From the NCBI RefSeq assembly GCF_028280385.1, contig NZ_JANQLX010000015.1, positions 434,001 through 498,000 of the forward strand: DNA of 64,000 bases. The letters run 5' to 3'. Numbering within the stretch: the first letter of the stretch is position 1; each line of letters begins with the position of its first letter. The translations under genes were made by a program, and so were the position numbers. A model generated the notes under the pieces. That model saw nothing but the letters and a program-made list of their open reading frames with translations. It was not told the origin of the DNA and did not search any database. Below, piece by piece: positions 16,267 to 24,654 of the stretch. Origin of the DNA: Allomuricauda sp. (GTDB lineage: Bacteria; Bacteroidota; Bacteroidia; Flavobacteriales; Flavobacteriaceae).

Positions 16267-17595
16267 TTGGACCCTGAGCCCCATTATTTGGCGTTTTTGT
16301 TTACCACTGTCAACGGTATGTTCACCATTAAAGTGATCGTACTTCTTTTTCTTTTGATTTGCTCTGCATTGATTTCTGGCGCCGAAGTGGCCTTGTTTGG
16401 ACTTTCACAAACCGATCTTAACGAGATGCAGGATTCTGAAAGTACCAAGGATAGGCTTATCGTTCGTCTGTTGGATAGACCAAAGAAATTACTGGCCACC
16501 ATTCTGATTACCAATAATGCCATTAATATTGGAATTGTTCTTTTGTTCAGTTCCCTTGGTAACGTCATTTTTTCGGGAGTGAACCAAGTATTGTTCGGAT
16601 TGGTCTCCGTACGGTTTTTGTTGGAAGTGGTGGTTGCCACTTTCCTAATATTGATGTTTGGGGAGATTTTGCCCAAAGTATACGCCAATCGCAATCGCAT
16701 CCAATTCTCCAGATTTATGTCCGTACCCATACGGATACTAAATGCGTTGTTTACACCGCTGAGCAGCCCCATGGGGTCCGCTACCGGCTTTCTGCACGAG
16801 AAGTTGGGTCGACGAAAATCCAATCTGAGTGTTGATCATTTGTCCCAGGCATTGGAACTTGCCTCCGAAGGAGATACTACCAAGGAAGAACAAAAAATCT
16901 TGGAGGGAATAGTCACTTTTGGCAACACGGATACCAAGCAAGTGATGCGACCCAGAATAGACATTTTTGCCCTGAACGAGGAGATGAAGTTTCCGGAAGT
17001 TTTGGAGGAAATCAAAAAGAACGGATATTCCAGAATTCCGGTTTTTGCTGAAAATATGGACAACGTCCTTGGGGTTCTTTATGTAAAGGACCTTTTGCCC
17101 TATATTGATAGAAAGAGCTTTAACTGGATGTCCTTGATTAGGGAGCCTTACTTTGTTCCCGAGAATAAAAAACTGGATGATCTATTACTGGAATTTCAGG
17201 AAATGAAGAACCACTTGGCCGTAGTTGTGGATGAATATGGGGGTACCTCTGGAATTGTGACCTTAGAGGATATCATAGAGGAAATTGTGGGGGATATCAG
17301 TGATGAATTTGACGATGAGGACCTGATATTTTCAAAACTTGACGATTACAACTATGTGTTTGATGGCAAAACAACATTGAAGGATTTTTACCGGGTGGTC
17401 AAGATTGAGGATGAGGATGATTTTGAAGGACAAAAAGGGGAATCGGAGACCATAGCTGGTTTTGTCTTGGAAATTTCTGGAAGTTTCCCAAAAAGAGGTG
17501 AAAAGGTGCTGTTCAAGAACTATCAGTTTATTGTGGAAAGTCTGGACAAAAAACGATTGAAACGAATTAAGGTAACATTGCCACATGAAGCATAG
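16267..17595 (+). CDS. gldE: Gliding motility-associated protein GldE (CNNM/CBS/CorC family)
   Basis: 442 residues, TTG start ('MDPEPHYLAF'). An N-terminal membrane domain of the CNNM (DUF21) type covers about 15-180 ('LISGAEVALFGLS', 'FGEILPKVYA'). A CBS pair follows (about 205-330, 'VMRPRIDIFAL' and 'VVVDEYGGTSGIVTLEDIIEE'), then a CorC_HlyC domain (about 345-435). The arrangement matches GldE, required for gliding or T9SS assembly in Flavobacterium. The next gene is gldD, overlapping by 11 bp; the gldE-gldD pair is a conserved hallmark. Without gldD it would be annotated only as a hemolysin-family protein. Confidence 0.9.
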   Translation: MDPEPHYLAFLFTTVNGMFTIKVIVLLFLLICSALISGAEVALFGLSQTDLNEMQDSESTKDRLIVRLLDRPKKLLATILITNNAINIGIVLLFSSLGNVIFSGVNQVLFGLVSVRFLLEVVVATFLILMFGEILPKVYANRNRIQFSRFMSVPIRILNALFTPLSSPMGSATGFLHEKLGRRKSNLSVDHLSQALELASEGDTTKEEQKILEGIVTFGNTDTKQVMRPRIDIFALNEEMKFPEVLEEIKKNGYSRIPVFAENMDNVLGVLYVKDLLPYIDRKSFNWMSLIREPYFVPENKKLDDLLLEFQEMKNHLAVVVDEYGGTSGIVTLEDIIEEIVGDISDEFDDEDLIFSKLDDYNYVFDGKTTLKDFYRVVKIEDEDDFEGQKGESETIAGFVLEISGSFPKRGEKVLFKNYQFIVESLDKKRLKRIKVTLPHEA

Positions 17596-18142
17596 CTGGG
17601 CGTATTTTTTGGTAGGGATCATTGTTTTGGGAAGTTGTAAAGAACAGGTTTTGCCAAAACCCAATGCTATGTTGCGTTTGGATTATCCAGCCGCTGAATA
17701 CAAATTGCTTGATGCGGATTGTGCGTATTCGTTTGAGCAAAACTTGACTTCCGCGGTAAAGGAAAATAAAGATTGTTCCCTTGTTCTGGATTATCCCAGC
17801 ATGAAAGGATCTGTCTATATTACCTACAAACCCGTGCAAGATAATCTCAAAACCTTACTGACGGATGCCCAAAAATTATCTTACGAGCATGTGGTGAAAG
17901 CCGATAACATTGTGGAACAACCATTCATCAATACTGAGGACAAGGTATATGGAATGTTTTATGAGGTGAGCGGGAATGCCGCTTCCCAATCCCAATTTTA
18001 TGTCACCGACAGCACGAAGCACTTTGTAACCGGCTCACTTTACTTTTACGCCAAACCCAATTACGATTCCATTTTACCTGCCGCGGTGTATTTGCAAAAA
18101 GATATACGTAGGATCATGGAAACCCTGCGCTGGAAAAACTAG
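17585..18142 (+). CDS. gldD: Gliding motility lipoprotein GldD
   Basis: 185 residues. The signal peptide ends in the lipobox 'LGSC' (Cys about residue 18). The body has the GldD signatures 'MLRLDYPAAEY', 'DYPSMKGSVYITYKP', 'YEVSGNAASQSQFYVTDS' and 'HFVTGSLYFYAKPN'. GldD is one of the lipoproteins needed for gliding and the type IX secretion apparatus. The start overlaps the end of gldE by 11 bp. It converges on the lipoprotein gene ending at 18144 with a single base between stops. Confidence 0.93.
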   Translation: MKHSWAYFLVGIIVLGSCKEQVLPKPNAMLRLDYPAAEYKLLDADCAYSFEQNLTSAVKENKDCSLVLDYPSMKGSVYITYKPVQDNLKTLLTDAQKLSYEHVVKADNIVEQPFINTEDKVYGMFYEVSGNAASQSQFYVTDSTKHFVTGSLYFYAKPNYDSILPAAVYLQKDIRRIMETLRWKN

Positions 18143-18143
18143 G

Positions 18144-18566
18144 TCAGTTCTTCCCCAAAAGTTCCTCGGCTTTTTGGATGCTGCTGTTGATCTGCTCTTT
18201 CAAGACCTTGACTTTCGCTTCCTCTTCATCCAACCACTGTTGTTTTTGGGGGGTAAGTTCCTTTCCGTTTAAGATTTCATCTGGATCAAAACGGTCCCCA
18301 AAACCTTTCATCCAGTCCATCATGGAGTTGTGCGCAGCCTGGAGGTCTTTCATCGCAGCTTCATAGGCCTGGCCCGCTTCAGTGGTATCCACTTTGGTTT
18401 TAAGCTCGCCCACCAGTTTTCCCAAAGGACCCATTTTGGGCATAACCTCATCATGAATGGCCATTACTTGGTCCATTTGCGAAACTCCTTCCTCGTTTTT
18501 CTTGTCCGATTTACAAGATATGGCCAAGGAGAAAACCATAGATGTCAAAAGGATATATTTTTTCAT
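18144..18566 (-). CDS. Small helical lipoprotein, last gene of the metal operon
   Basis: 140 residues. Lipoprotein signal peptide with 'SLAISC' (Cys18), then a mostly helical, charged body ('GKLVGELKTKVDTTEAG', 'AAHNSMMDWMKGFGD', 'EEEAKVKVLKEQINS'), probably coiled coil. Relatives in Flavobacteriaceae are uncharacterised. The ATG overlaps the stop of the upstream PepSY gene (ATGA), so it is co-translated with the metal-acquisition genes. Its function is unknown; the position suggests a periplasmic accessory. Confidence 0.75.
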   Translation of the reverse strand: MKKYILLTSMVFSLAISCKSDKKNEEGVSQMDQVMAIHDEVMPKMGPLGKLVGELKTKVDTTEAGQAYEAAMKDLQAAHNSMMDWMKGFGDRFDPDEILNGKELTPQKQQWLDEEEAKVKVLKEQINSSIQKAEELLGKN

Positions 18567-19300
18567 TTCCGGCGTTTTTTATTGAAAATTCTAGATGTAA
18601 AAATATACAAACTAAAACCGGAAAGAATGGTAATCAACCCAAAAATTGCGAACGCCCGCAATAGATAGTTATTAAAATTGTCCCGCCCTTGATAGTCCAT
18701 GGTATGTAGCATCCAGAAGAAGTCAAAGGCCCTCCATTGGTTGCTTCTAAAGGTTTGGATATTACCATAATCCTTGGAAACATAGATGGTGGTATTCGCT
18801 GGTTGGGCAAAGCTGATCGCATAGGCAGGAAGGGGGCGGCCCCTATATTCGTGATGATTGCCCGCAGTGGTCAGGAATTCCACTGCCGTGACCTTGGCAG
18901 GAACGTTTAAACCGTTTTTGGCCACTTTGATGGCCTCGGGTTCGGATAAAGGTGCAATGGCTTGGCCATGTACCGCATCGAACAGTTTAATGGACTTTCC
19001 GTGGGGAGACTTTAAGGCAAACCTATATACAACTTTATCTCCAATGTTGGTAACATCAATTTTGGATACGCTGTTTAAAGTAAGTTGATTTTGCTTGAGG
19101 ATGCTGGTCGGGGAAAGAAGCTCCCCTTGGTTAAGCGAAAGGGCATTCTCCTTTTTTAAATGATCTCCTCGAATCTCATCAATATTGGTCCAGCTGAAGT
19201 AAAGTCCGCCCAAAGTCCATAAGAAGAATTGTATCCCAAGGAGAACCCCAAGGTATCGGTGCCACTTTCTGTTGTGTTGAATGAGCTTTCTTTTTGTCAT
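18563..19300 (-). CDS. PepSY-associated membrane protein
   Basis: 245 residues from 'MTKRKLIQHNRKWHRYLGVL'. Membrane helices lie near the N-terminus (about 17-36) and C-terminus (about 212-235), with a PepSY-containing periplasmic region between. Conserved His occur at 'HNRKWHRYLG' and in 'FWMLHTMDY'. Proteins of this PepSY_TM type usually accompany TonB receptors and act in iron or copper uptake, possibly as membrane reductases. An upstream extension to 19330 starts in the intergenic gap and adds a non-conserved segment, so it was not used. It lies between the Met/His-rich barrel and the lipoprotein. Confidence 0.8.
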   Translation of the reverse strand: MTKRKLIQHNRKWHRYLGVLLGIQFFLWTLGGLYFSWTNIDEIRGDHLKKENALSLNQGELLSPTSILKQNQLTLNSVSKIDVTNIGDKVVYRFALKSPHGKSIKLFDAVHGQAIAPLSEPEAIKVAKNGLNVPAKVTAVEFLTTAGNHHEYRGRPLPAYAISFAQPANTTIYVSKDYGNIQTFRSNQWRAFDFFWMLHTMDYQGRDNFNNYLLRAFAIFGLITILSGFSLYIFTSRIFNKKRRK

Positions 19301-19345
19301 ATAAAAAGATTGAACCGGGGTGCATAGCACCCCGGCAATATTAAC

Positions 19346-20362
19346 TTAGAAGGAATATTGTGCCCCTAAAGTAAGGGTTTCCTTGTTTTGTAATTGGATG
19401 CCATTGAGGTCTTGTAGCAATGGAGTGGCAAGTTCAAATCCAAGCCTTAGATTTTTCAATCCGCCGGAAGGTACATATATGTTGAACCCTAATCCGCCGT
19501 TTAAAAAGGTCCCTCCCGAGTTGTCCGTGTCCGCTGTGATGACCATCATGGGATTCAGGTTGGGGTCGGCCCCCTCCAGTTCTCCCACGATCAAGCCTTC
19601 CAAACGCGCTGAAAAACTGATCCATTCTGCCGCTTTTACAGCCAACCAATTGTTTAGGCCATATCGGTTCCCATATCGGTATTCCCTGTTATTTTCACCA
19701 AAGCGCAATACGGCCCTGGCTTGGGTTCCCCATGAGAATACCTCCCCTTGCGCCAAGTAAGTAAGGGCCAAAATGGGATCCACGGTACCACTTCCTATTT
19801 GCATCGGATAGGGAAGTTCAGTTTCATTGGGTGCAGAAGCAGGGGTAACATCACTTTCGGTTATACTGCCAGCAGGAATGGAAAGGCCCAGTTGTCCATG
19901 AAGGCTTTGTCTATTCTTATTGAAAAACCGATACAGCAGGGACAAATTGATGTCCCCAAAACCGCTGGACTCTGTTGTAAATGTCCCTCCCATTCGGGTT
20001 AGATGGTCCATTTCCATGGCCAGGTAGTTGAACATCACCATTAAGGTCACATTATCACTGGGTGCGTACATAGCGCCCAACATATGCATATTCATAGGCA
20101 TTGTAGTTGGGGTGACAATATAGTTGGCCAAAGCGGTTTCGGTGGTGGCATCATCAGTGCCGTTGCGCAGTCCATCCATGTTCATATACATATATCGGTA
20201 AGAGAACATCCATTCCCCTTTTCCGTGCATATGGTCTCCCATTACTGAAATGGGTGCGTGTCCGTCTGGCCTGCCTGCAGACCATTTGTTGTTTTGATTG
20301 TTGGTTTCTTGGGCATGTAATGCAAGTGTGGCCAACAAAAATAGTAAAGTGATTTTTTTCAT
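19346..20362 (-). CDS. Met/His-rich outer-membrane barrel protein
   Basis: 338 residues. The cleavable signal peptide ends at 'LHAQ'. A beta-barrel-like body follows, with alternating aromatic strands and a terminal 'LGAQYSF' ending in Phe, as outer-membrane proteins do. Residues 35-124 contain 16 Met and 5 His in clusters ('MGDHMHGKGEWM', 'YRYMYMNMDG', 'MPMNMHMLGAMY'). That is far above background and suggests soft-metal (copper) contact. Family members are usually annotated just as transporter. It lies between two PepSY membrane proteins, downstream of a TonB receptor. The metal is not proven. Confidence 0.78.
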   Translation of the reverse strand: MKKITLLFLLATLALHAQETNNQNNKWSAGRPDGHAPISVMGDHMHGKGEWMFSYRYMYMNMDGLRNGTDDATTETALANYIVTPTTMPMNMHMLGAMYAPSDNVTLMVMFNYLAMEMDHLTRMGGTFTTESSGFGDINLSLLYRFFNKNRQSLHGQLGLSIPAGSITESDVTPASAPNETELPYPMQIGSGTVDPILALTYLAQGEVFSWGTQARAVLRFGENNREYRYGNRYGLNNWLAVKAAEWISFSARLEGLIVGELEGADPNLNPMMVITADTDNSGGTFLNGGLGFNIYVPSGGLKNLRLGFELATPLLQDLNGIQLQNKETLTLGAQYSF

Positions 20363-20385
20363 TTTGCTTTGATTTTAAATTGTAT

Positions 20386-21633
20386 TTAAGAGGGCATTTT
20401 CATTTTTTGACGTTTAAAAAGAGTGGTGGCCCAAATCAGAAATAAGCTGACTCCAAACAATGGGAAAATAATCCCTAGGAAGAGAATCAAACCCACCATG
20501 ACATAGCTTACTTTAAAGTTTTTGGGGACCTTTGGTATGCCCCAGTTCCCTTTCTTTTTTCTTAGGATGTATGAAACAATGGCCGAAACACTTGAAATGA
20601 CCAAAAAGATGGAAATGAGGAACATCAATATCCAATTCCACCGCCCAAACTGTCCCTGATGGAATGCCATGAGCCACATGCGTCCACGCATGAGTACTCC
20701 CACGTCTTGCCACTCTTGTTTAAGAATAAGAGTACCACTGTATTGGTCAAAGTGATGGTTCTCCTGTGCACTTTGGTTTTTATATAGCGTATTTGACACG
20801 CTAAAGACACCTGAGGGTCCTTTTGGAAACGAAATGGAAACTTCTCCTGGAAGTTGAAGTTCCTCGGCCATCGCTACAATATTGTCCAAGGATTGCGAAG
20901 TGCCGGCTTTTTTAGAATTGAGGCCTATCCCATGCCAGGTGCTCGGATAACCCGTGTGAGTCACTTTTTGTACCCATTTAAAGTTTTCACCAACCACATC
21001 CGTCCAAGGGAATGCCCCTCCAAGAACAAGCAGCAAAAGGCCGGACAGCCAAAATCCTGTAATGGCATGCATGTCCCGAAAGAAAATACGTTTACCGGCT
21101 TTAATCCTTGGAACAAAGAAACCACGCATGCCTAATTTGCCAATGGGCCACCAAACAAAGAGCCCCGTGATGATCAGAACCACCATCCAGCTGGCAATGA
21201 GTTCAACAATTTTGGTGCCCCAGCTACCCAGAAGCAATTCCCCATGCAGCTTACGAATTTTGTACATAAGGCCTTCATTGGAGGCTATCACCCCGGAAAT
21301 GCTTCCGGTATAAGGATTGACATAAAGACTGCTCTTTTCCCCAAATCTTCCAGAAACAAATTCCGTTGCTTGGGTTTTGGTGGTTGGTAGCACCATGGAA
21401 TTCGGCGCCTTTTTAGCATTTACCCTGGCAATTTCCCATTGCCGTTGGTAGGGAAGCGGCTCTCCTATAACTTCCACTTCCTTGATCGGTTTTTGGATTG
21501 GAGCCTCATAGTCTGCCTTAAAGAGGTAGATTCCTCCCGTGATTGACAGGAGTAAAATAAAGGGGAGACTTACCAAGCCAGCAATAAAATGCCATTTCCA
21601 AAGCCATTGATTCAATTTTTGATTTTTTTTCAT
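20386..21633 (-). CDS. PepSY_TM family membrane protein
   Basis: 415 residues starting 'MKKNQKLNQWLWKWHFIAGL'. Four main hydrophobic segments lie near 15-37, 150-172, 205-225 and 355-375, with a further C-terminal pair. PepSY repeats sit between. His residues that could ligate haem or metal lie in 'KWHFIAG', 'LHGELL', 'MHAITGFW' and 'FHQGQFG', the pattern of iron-regulated PepSY proteins beside siderophore receptors. A GTG three codons upstream is possible. The gene is 48 bp downstream of the TonB receptor and 23 bp upstream of the Met/His-rich barrel, so operon membership is likely. Confidence 0.85.
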   Translation of the reverse strand: MKKNQKLNQWLWKWHFIAGLVSLPFILLLSITGGIYLFKADYEAPIQKPIKEVEVIGEPLPYQRQWEIARVNAKKAPNSMVLPTTKTQATEFVSGRFGEKSSLYVNPYTGSISGVIASNEGLMYKIRKLHGELLLGSWGTKIVELIASWMVVLIITGLFVWWPIGKLGMRGFFVPRIKAGKRIFFRDMHAITGFWLSGLLLLVLGGAFPWTDVVGENFKWVQKVTHTGYPSTWHGIGLNSKKAGTSQSLDNIVAMAEELQLPGEVSISFPKGPSGVFSVSNTLYKNQSAQENHHFDQYSGTLILKQEWQDVGVLMRGRMWLMAFHQGQFGRWNWILMFLISIFLVISSVSAIVSYILRKKKGNWGIPKVPKNFKVSYVMVGLILFLGIIFPLFGVSLFLIWATTLFKRQKMKMPS

Positions 21634-21681
21634 AGAATTCACTTTAAAGGGCGGCCAACATTTTGGTGGCCACCCAATAGA

Positions 21682-24000
21682 TTAAAAGTTGTATCGGATA
21701 CCGCTATGAAAAGCTCTTGGATTACCAATGGTGTATGAATTTTGACTACTGAAACTACTGTAGGATGCCCTGGCAGCATATAATTCATCAAAGATGTTCA
21801 GGGCATGGGCCCATATCTCGAACCTCTTGTATTGATAGCTCGCTCTCAGGTTAAATACATGATGGCCATCATAGATTGCTGTTCCAAAGGTTCCATCACT
21901 GTTGTCTACCTGACCTTCAAAACTGGTATTATAGCTCCCCACCATTTCATGTTCTGCACTTATATGAAAGCTTGGAAAGGGTTTATAGGTAATTCTTGAA
22001 TTACCCAATAAGGATGGTGCTATTTCCCTGTCCGTATCCGAAAAATCGACACCATTGTTGAAAAAATGAACATACCTGTGTTTTGCATAGCTGCCGTTGT
22101 GGGAGATGGACAACTGTGGTGTGGGATAATAGGTAACACCATATTCAATGCCATAGGAACGGGTTTTTCCGGCGTTGGTATTAAAGATTACATCATCTTC
22201 GTCCCTGAGGCTGATCAATGTGTTTTTTCCTTCCAATAGATATAAGGCAGCATCAAGTTTAAGGGCATTGTTCCAGACATAGTGGCCCCCAATCTCATAG
22301 TTATCATAAATACTAGGCTTAATGTCAATTAGATCGTACCTATTTCGGTATAAGGTTGATACCTGTGGCGGGGTGAATCCTTGCGAATAATTGAGGTATA
22401 CGCCGTTTTGCTCATTGAAATTAAAGTTCAATCCCAATTTAGGGGTTAGGTTGTCGTAGTTGTCCTGGGAATCCAGATTGCCAACACCTACAATTCTATT
22501 CATGTAATCGTAGCGAAAACCATCATACCTCAGCGCTGCAGTGAGTTTAAGTTTATCCAAAGGAGATATCTCATATTGGAAGAAACCGGCATAGTTTGAA
22601 ATATCCGCTTCGTAGTCAAGAATGAAATCACCACTGTTTACATTAAAGCCTACATTTTTACCTGTTTCCGTATCCACAAAAACAGTTGTGCGTTCTGCTT
22701 TATAGTCTTGTGGCGAATGATCCACAGTGGCACCAAAAATCAATGAAGAGTTTTTAAACCCAAAATCAATTTTATGTTGAATCAATCCCATAAAACTATT
22801 GAATTGGTTGGAGTTGATCTCTCCGGAGCCCAAACCCGTTAACACTCCTTGTTCCCTAAACTGACGGATACGATAAGATGGGTTTTGATCCATTCTATTG
22901 TCCCTGAATACCAGATTAAATGAGGTTTTATTGTTATTGTTCCACTGAACATCCAGGGTATTGCGAATACGCAGGGAAAGGGCGTCCCTTTCCGCAAACG
23001 TTTGGATACTTTCAAAGTTTCCACTTTCATAGCTCTGTTGCGTCAGCGATCCGGTCATATCAGATCTGTAGTCGACTACATTTAAAAGTGCAGACCAAGA
23101 TACTTTTTGGGAAAACTTATAAACCGTTTTAAAACTGACGGCAAACTTTTCGTAATCACTATGTTCAATAGGCCCGCCTTGGCGCTGCACAAAGTGGGAG
23201 CCGAGATAAAACCCAAACTTGTCGCTTGGTGAATCCGAAACTTCCACTTCATAACGGGTCAGCCCAAGGTCGTTGATTTGAAAACTTGTGGACCCGCTAA
23301 GGCTTTGGGAGGGATTTTTTGTAATAAAGTTAAAACTACCACCTATGGCCTCACTTCCATAAATACTGGAGGCCGGACCTTTAAGTACTTCAATTTTGCC
23401 ATAGGACATGTCGTTCATCTCCAAAAGTGCATTGTGGTTGAAGACAGAGGTGGGTCTAATTTGTAGGCCGTCCTCCAAGTACAGGAACAATGCTCGAGTG
23501 GAAATGGGAGATCTAACCGCCATAAAATGTTGCTCATTACTGGCCACCCGTGAAGTAGACATCAATACACCGGATACCTGGTTCACCAATTGGTCGATAC
23601 CCAAGGCCTTGGTTTCAGTAATGGCATTTTTGTCCACTATGGATATTGCAGCTGGTACTTCTACTCTTTTTTGTTGCTCCCTACTGGCCGAAACAACTAC
23701 CTCATTGAGTATTTCAGTTCCTTGTTCAAGAACGATGTTGTTGTGTTCTCCCTTTAATACTAAAGTTTTGGTTTTGTACCCCACATAACTGATAACCACT
23801 TTGGGAGTATCGCTTAAACGGATTTTGAACTCGCCGTCAAAGTTGGTGACCGTGCCTGTGAAATGGTCTGTGACACTTACAATATCGGCACCGATTAAAG
23901 GAATGCCTTTTGGATTCGTGATTTTTCCGGTATAGTATTGAGCCATACAACCATGAATAGCCCCAATAACCAGGACAAATAATACTATATATTTTTTCAT
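21682..24000 (-). CDS. TonB-dependent receptor (metal/siderophore type)
   Basis: 772 residues. Signal peptide ('LVIGAIHGCMAQ'); a carboxypeptidase-like beta-sandwich (about 20-95, 'GKITNPKGIPLIGADIVSV'); a plug domain (about 105-230, 'LEDGLQIRPTSVFNHNALLE' and 'IEVLKGPASSIYGSEAIGG'); and a 22-strand barrel ending in 'RYNF'. It imports a ligand across the outer membrane using TonB energy. Two PepSY membrane proteins and the Met/His-rich barrel follow, so a metal complex is the best guess. The 173 bp upstream holds the dyad at 24105-24123, which may be an operator. The ligand cannot be told from sequence. Confidence 0.9.
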   Translation of the reverse strand: MKKYIVLFVLVIGAIHGCMAQYYTGKITNPKGIPLIGADIVSVTDHFTGTVTNFDGEFKIRLSDTPKVVISYVGYKTKTLVLKGEHNNIVLEQGTEILNEVVVSASREQQKRVEVPAAISIVDKNAITETKALGIDQLVNQVSGVLMSTSRVASNEQHFMAVRSPISTRALFLYLEDGLQIRPTSVFNHNALLEMNDMSYGKIEVLKGPASSIYGSEAIGGSFNFITKNPSQSLSGSTSFQINDLGLTRYEVEVSDSPSDKFGFYLGSHFVQRQGGPIEHSDYEKFAVSFKTVYKFSQKVSWSALLNVVDYRSDMTGSLTQQSYESGNFESIQTFAERDALSLRIRNTLDVQWNNNNKTSFNLVFRDNRMDQNPSYRIRQFREQGVLTGLGSGEINSNQFNSFMGLIQHKIDFGFKNSSLIFGATVDHSPQDYKAERTTVFVDTETGKNVGFNVNSGDFILDYEADISNYAGFFQYEISPLDKLKLTAALRYDGFRYDYMNRIVGVGNLDSQDNYDNLTPKLGLNFNFNEQNGVYLNYSQGFTPPQVSTLYRNRYDLIDIKPSIYDNYEIGGHYVWNNALKLDAALYLLEGKNTLISLRDEDDVIFNTNAGKTRSYGIEYGVTYYPTPQLSISHNGSYAKHRYVHFFNNGVDFSDTDREIAPSLLGNSRITYKPFPSFHISAEHEMVGSYNTSFEGQVDNSDGTFGTAIYDGHHVFNLRASYQYKRFEIWAHALNIFDELYAARASYSSFSSQNSYTIGNPRAFHSGIRYNF

Positions 24001-24104
24001 TTTAAATTTTGCTTTAATTCTTTTAAATGGATTGTTTGCTTCCCAAAACCGTGTTTAGGGCATTGGAACGATCATGCAGATTGACCTATAGCCCAAGGAT
24101 TATT

Positions 24105-24123
24105 GTCAAGAATGTCTCTTGAC
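24105..24123. promoter_or_regulatory. 7-bp dyad upstream of the TonB receptor
   Basis: GTCAAGA (24105-24111) and TCTTGAC (24117-24123) form a perfect inverted repeat with a 5-base centre, in the 173-bp gap between the CxGKC gene and the TonB receptor. The size suits a metal-dependent repressor site, but no regulator gene is adjacent. Confidence 0.4.
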
Positions 24124-24173
24124 GCAAACGCTACAGCAGTAACTGGGGGTCTACAGGTTTCTGAAAAAAGAAA

Positions 24174-24545
24174 TTAAACCAAATTGGGTGGGTGGAATAG
24201 GGACGTACAATACAGATAAGAGTAGATCCCATTGTAAGAATAGGTGTTTTTAAATGGAGTGCAAAATTCAGTAAGTGGGGAGCAGCAAATTAGTTCCACA
24301 AAACCAATGGGATACTCCTCCATGGCAATTTTTGGAAGGTTTTGCTTTTTCTCCTCATTTTGCTCGGAGAGTCGTTGCATCAGGTAACACTTACCGTTAC
24401 ACTGTAATTCTACCTTCTCTTTGTTGATACAGAGAAATTCAGCAATATAATCCTCATAAATAATATACTCCGCCAAGGGCAATACAGGCCTGGCCATGGC
24501 CAGTATATAGAGAAAGATAAATATATGAGCTGCTAACCTGTTCAA
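24174..24545 (-). CDS. Small CxGKC-motif protein preceding the metal TonB receptor
   Basis: About 123 residues from a TTG start ('MNRLAAHIFIFLYILAMARP' when read as Met). A hydrophobic N-terminus is followed by 'EYIIYEDYIAEFLC', then 'LQCNGKCYLMQRLSEQ' with C49 and C53, a CxxxC pair of a kind that could bind soft metal, and further Cys (87, 88, 95, 113). Relatives occur in Bacteroidetes next to metal-related TonB receptors but I know of no assigned function. An earlier TTG at 24569 lies inside the promoter -7 box and cannot be translated. It is likely the first gene of the metal operon. Confidence 0.65.
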   Translation of the reverse strand: MNRLAAHIFIFLYILAMARPVLPLAEYIIYEDYIAEFLCINKEKVELQCNGKCYLMQRLSEQNEEKKQNLPKIAMEEYPIGFVELICCSPLTEFCTPFKNTYSYNGIYSYLYCTSLFHPPNLV

Positions 24546-24566
24546 GTATGGGTTGGTTTTGGAATG

Positions 24567-24597
24567 CAAAATTAATGGAGCTAGGGGGCAAAATCAA
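24567..24597 (-). promoter_or_regulatory. Promoter of the metal-acquisition operon
   Basis: On the minus strand TTG (24597-24595), a 20-base spacer and TAATTTTG (24574-24567) match the Bacteroidetes consensus exactly. It lies directly behind the M16 terminator and fixes the CxGKC start downstream of 24560. Confidence 0.65.
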
Positions 24598-24627
24598 ACA
24601 AAAAAGGCACTCCTTTTTAGGAATGCC
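24596..24627. terminator. Terminator after the M16 pair
   Basis: GGCACTCC (24605-24612) and GGAATGCC (24619-24626) form an 8-bp stem with one G-T pair. On the minus strand it is followed by a T-rich tract. It overlaps the -33 end of the metal-operon promoter. Confidence 0.75.
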
Positions 24628-24654
24628 TTGAAAATCTTCATTTTTTTTGACTAT

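Noticed and set aside
24546..24569. TTG start for the CxGKC gene at 24569
   Set aside because: The TTG is part of the -7 box TAATTTTG of the operon promoter.
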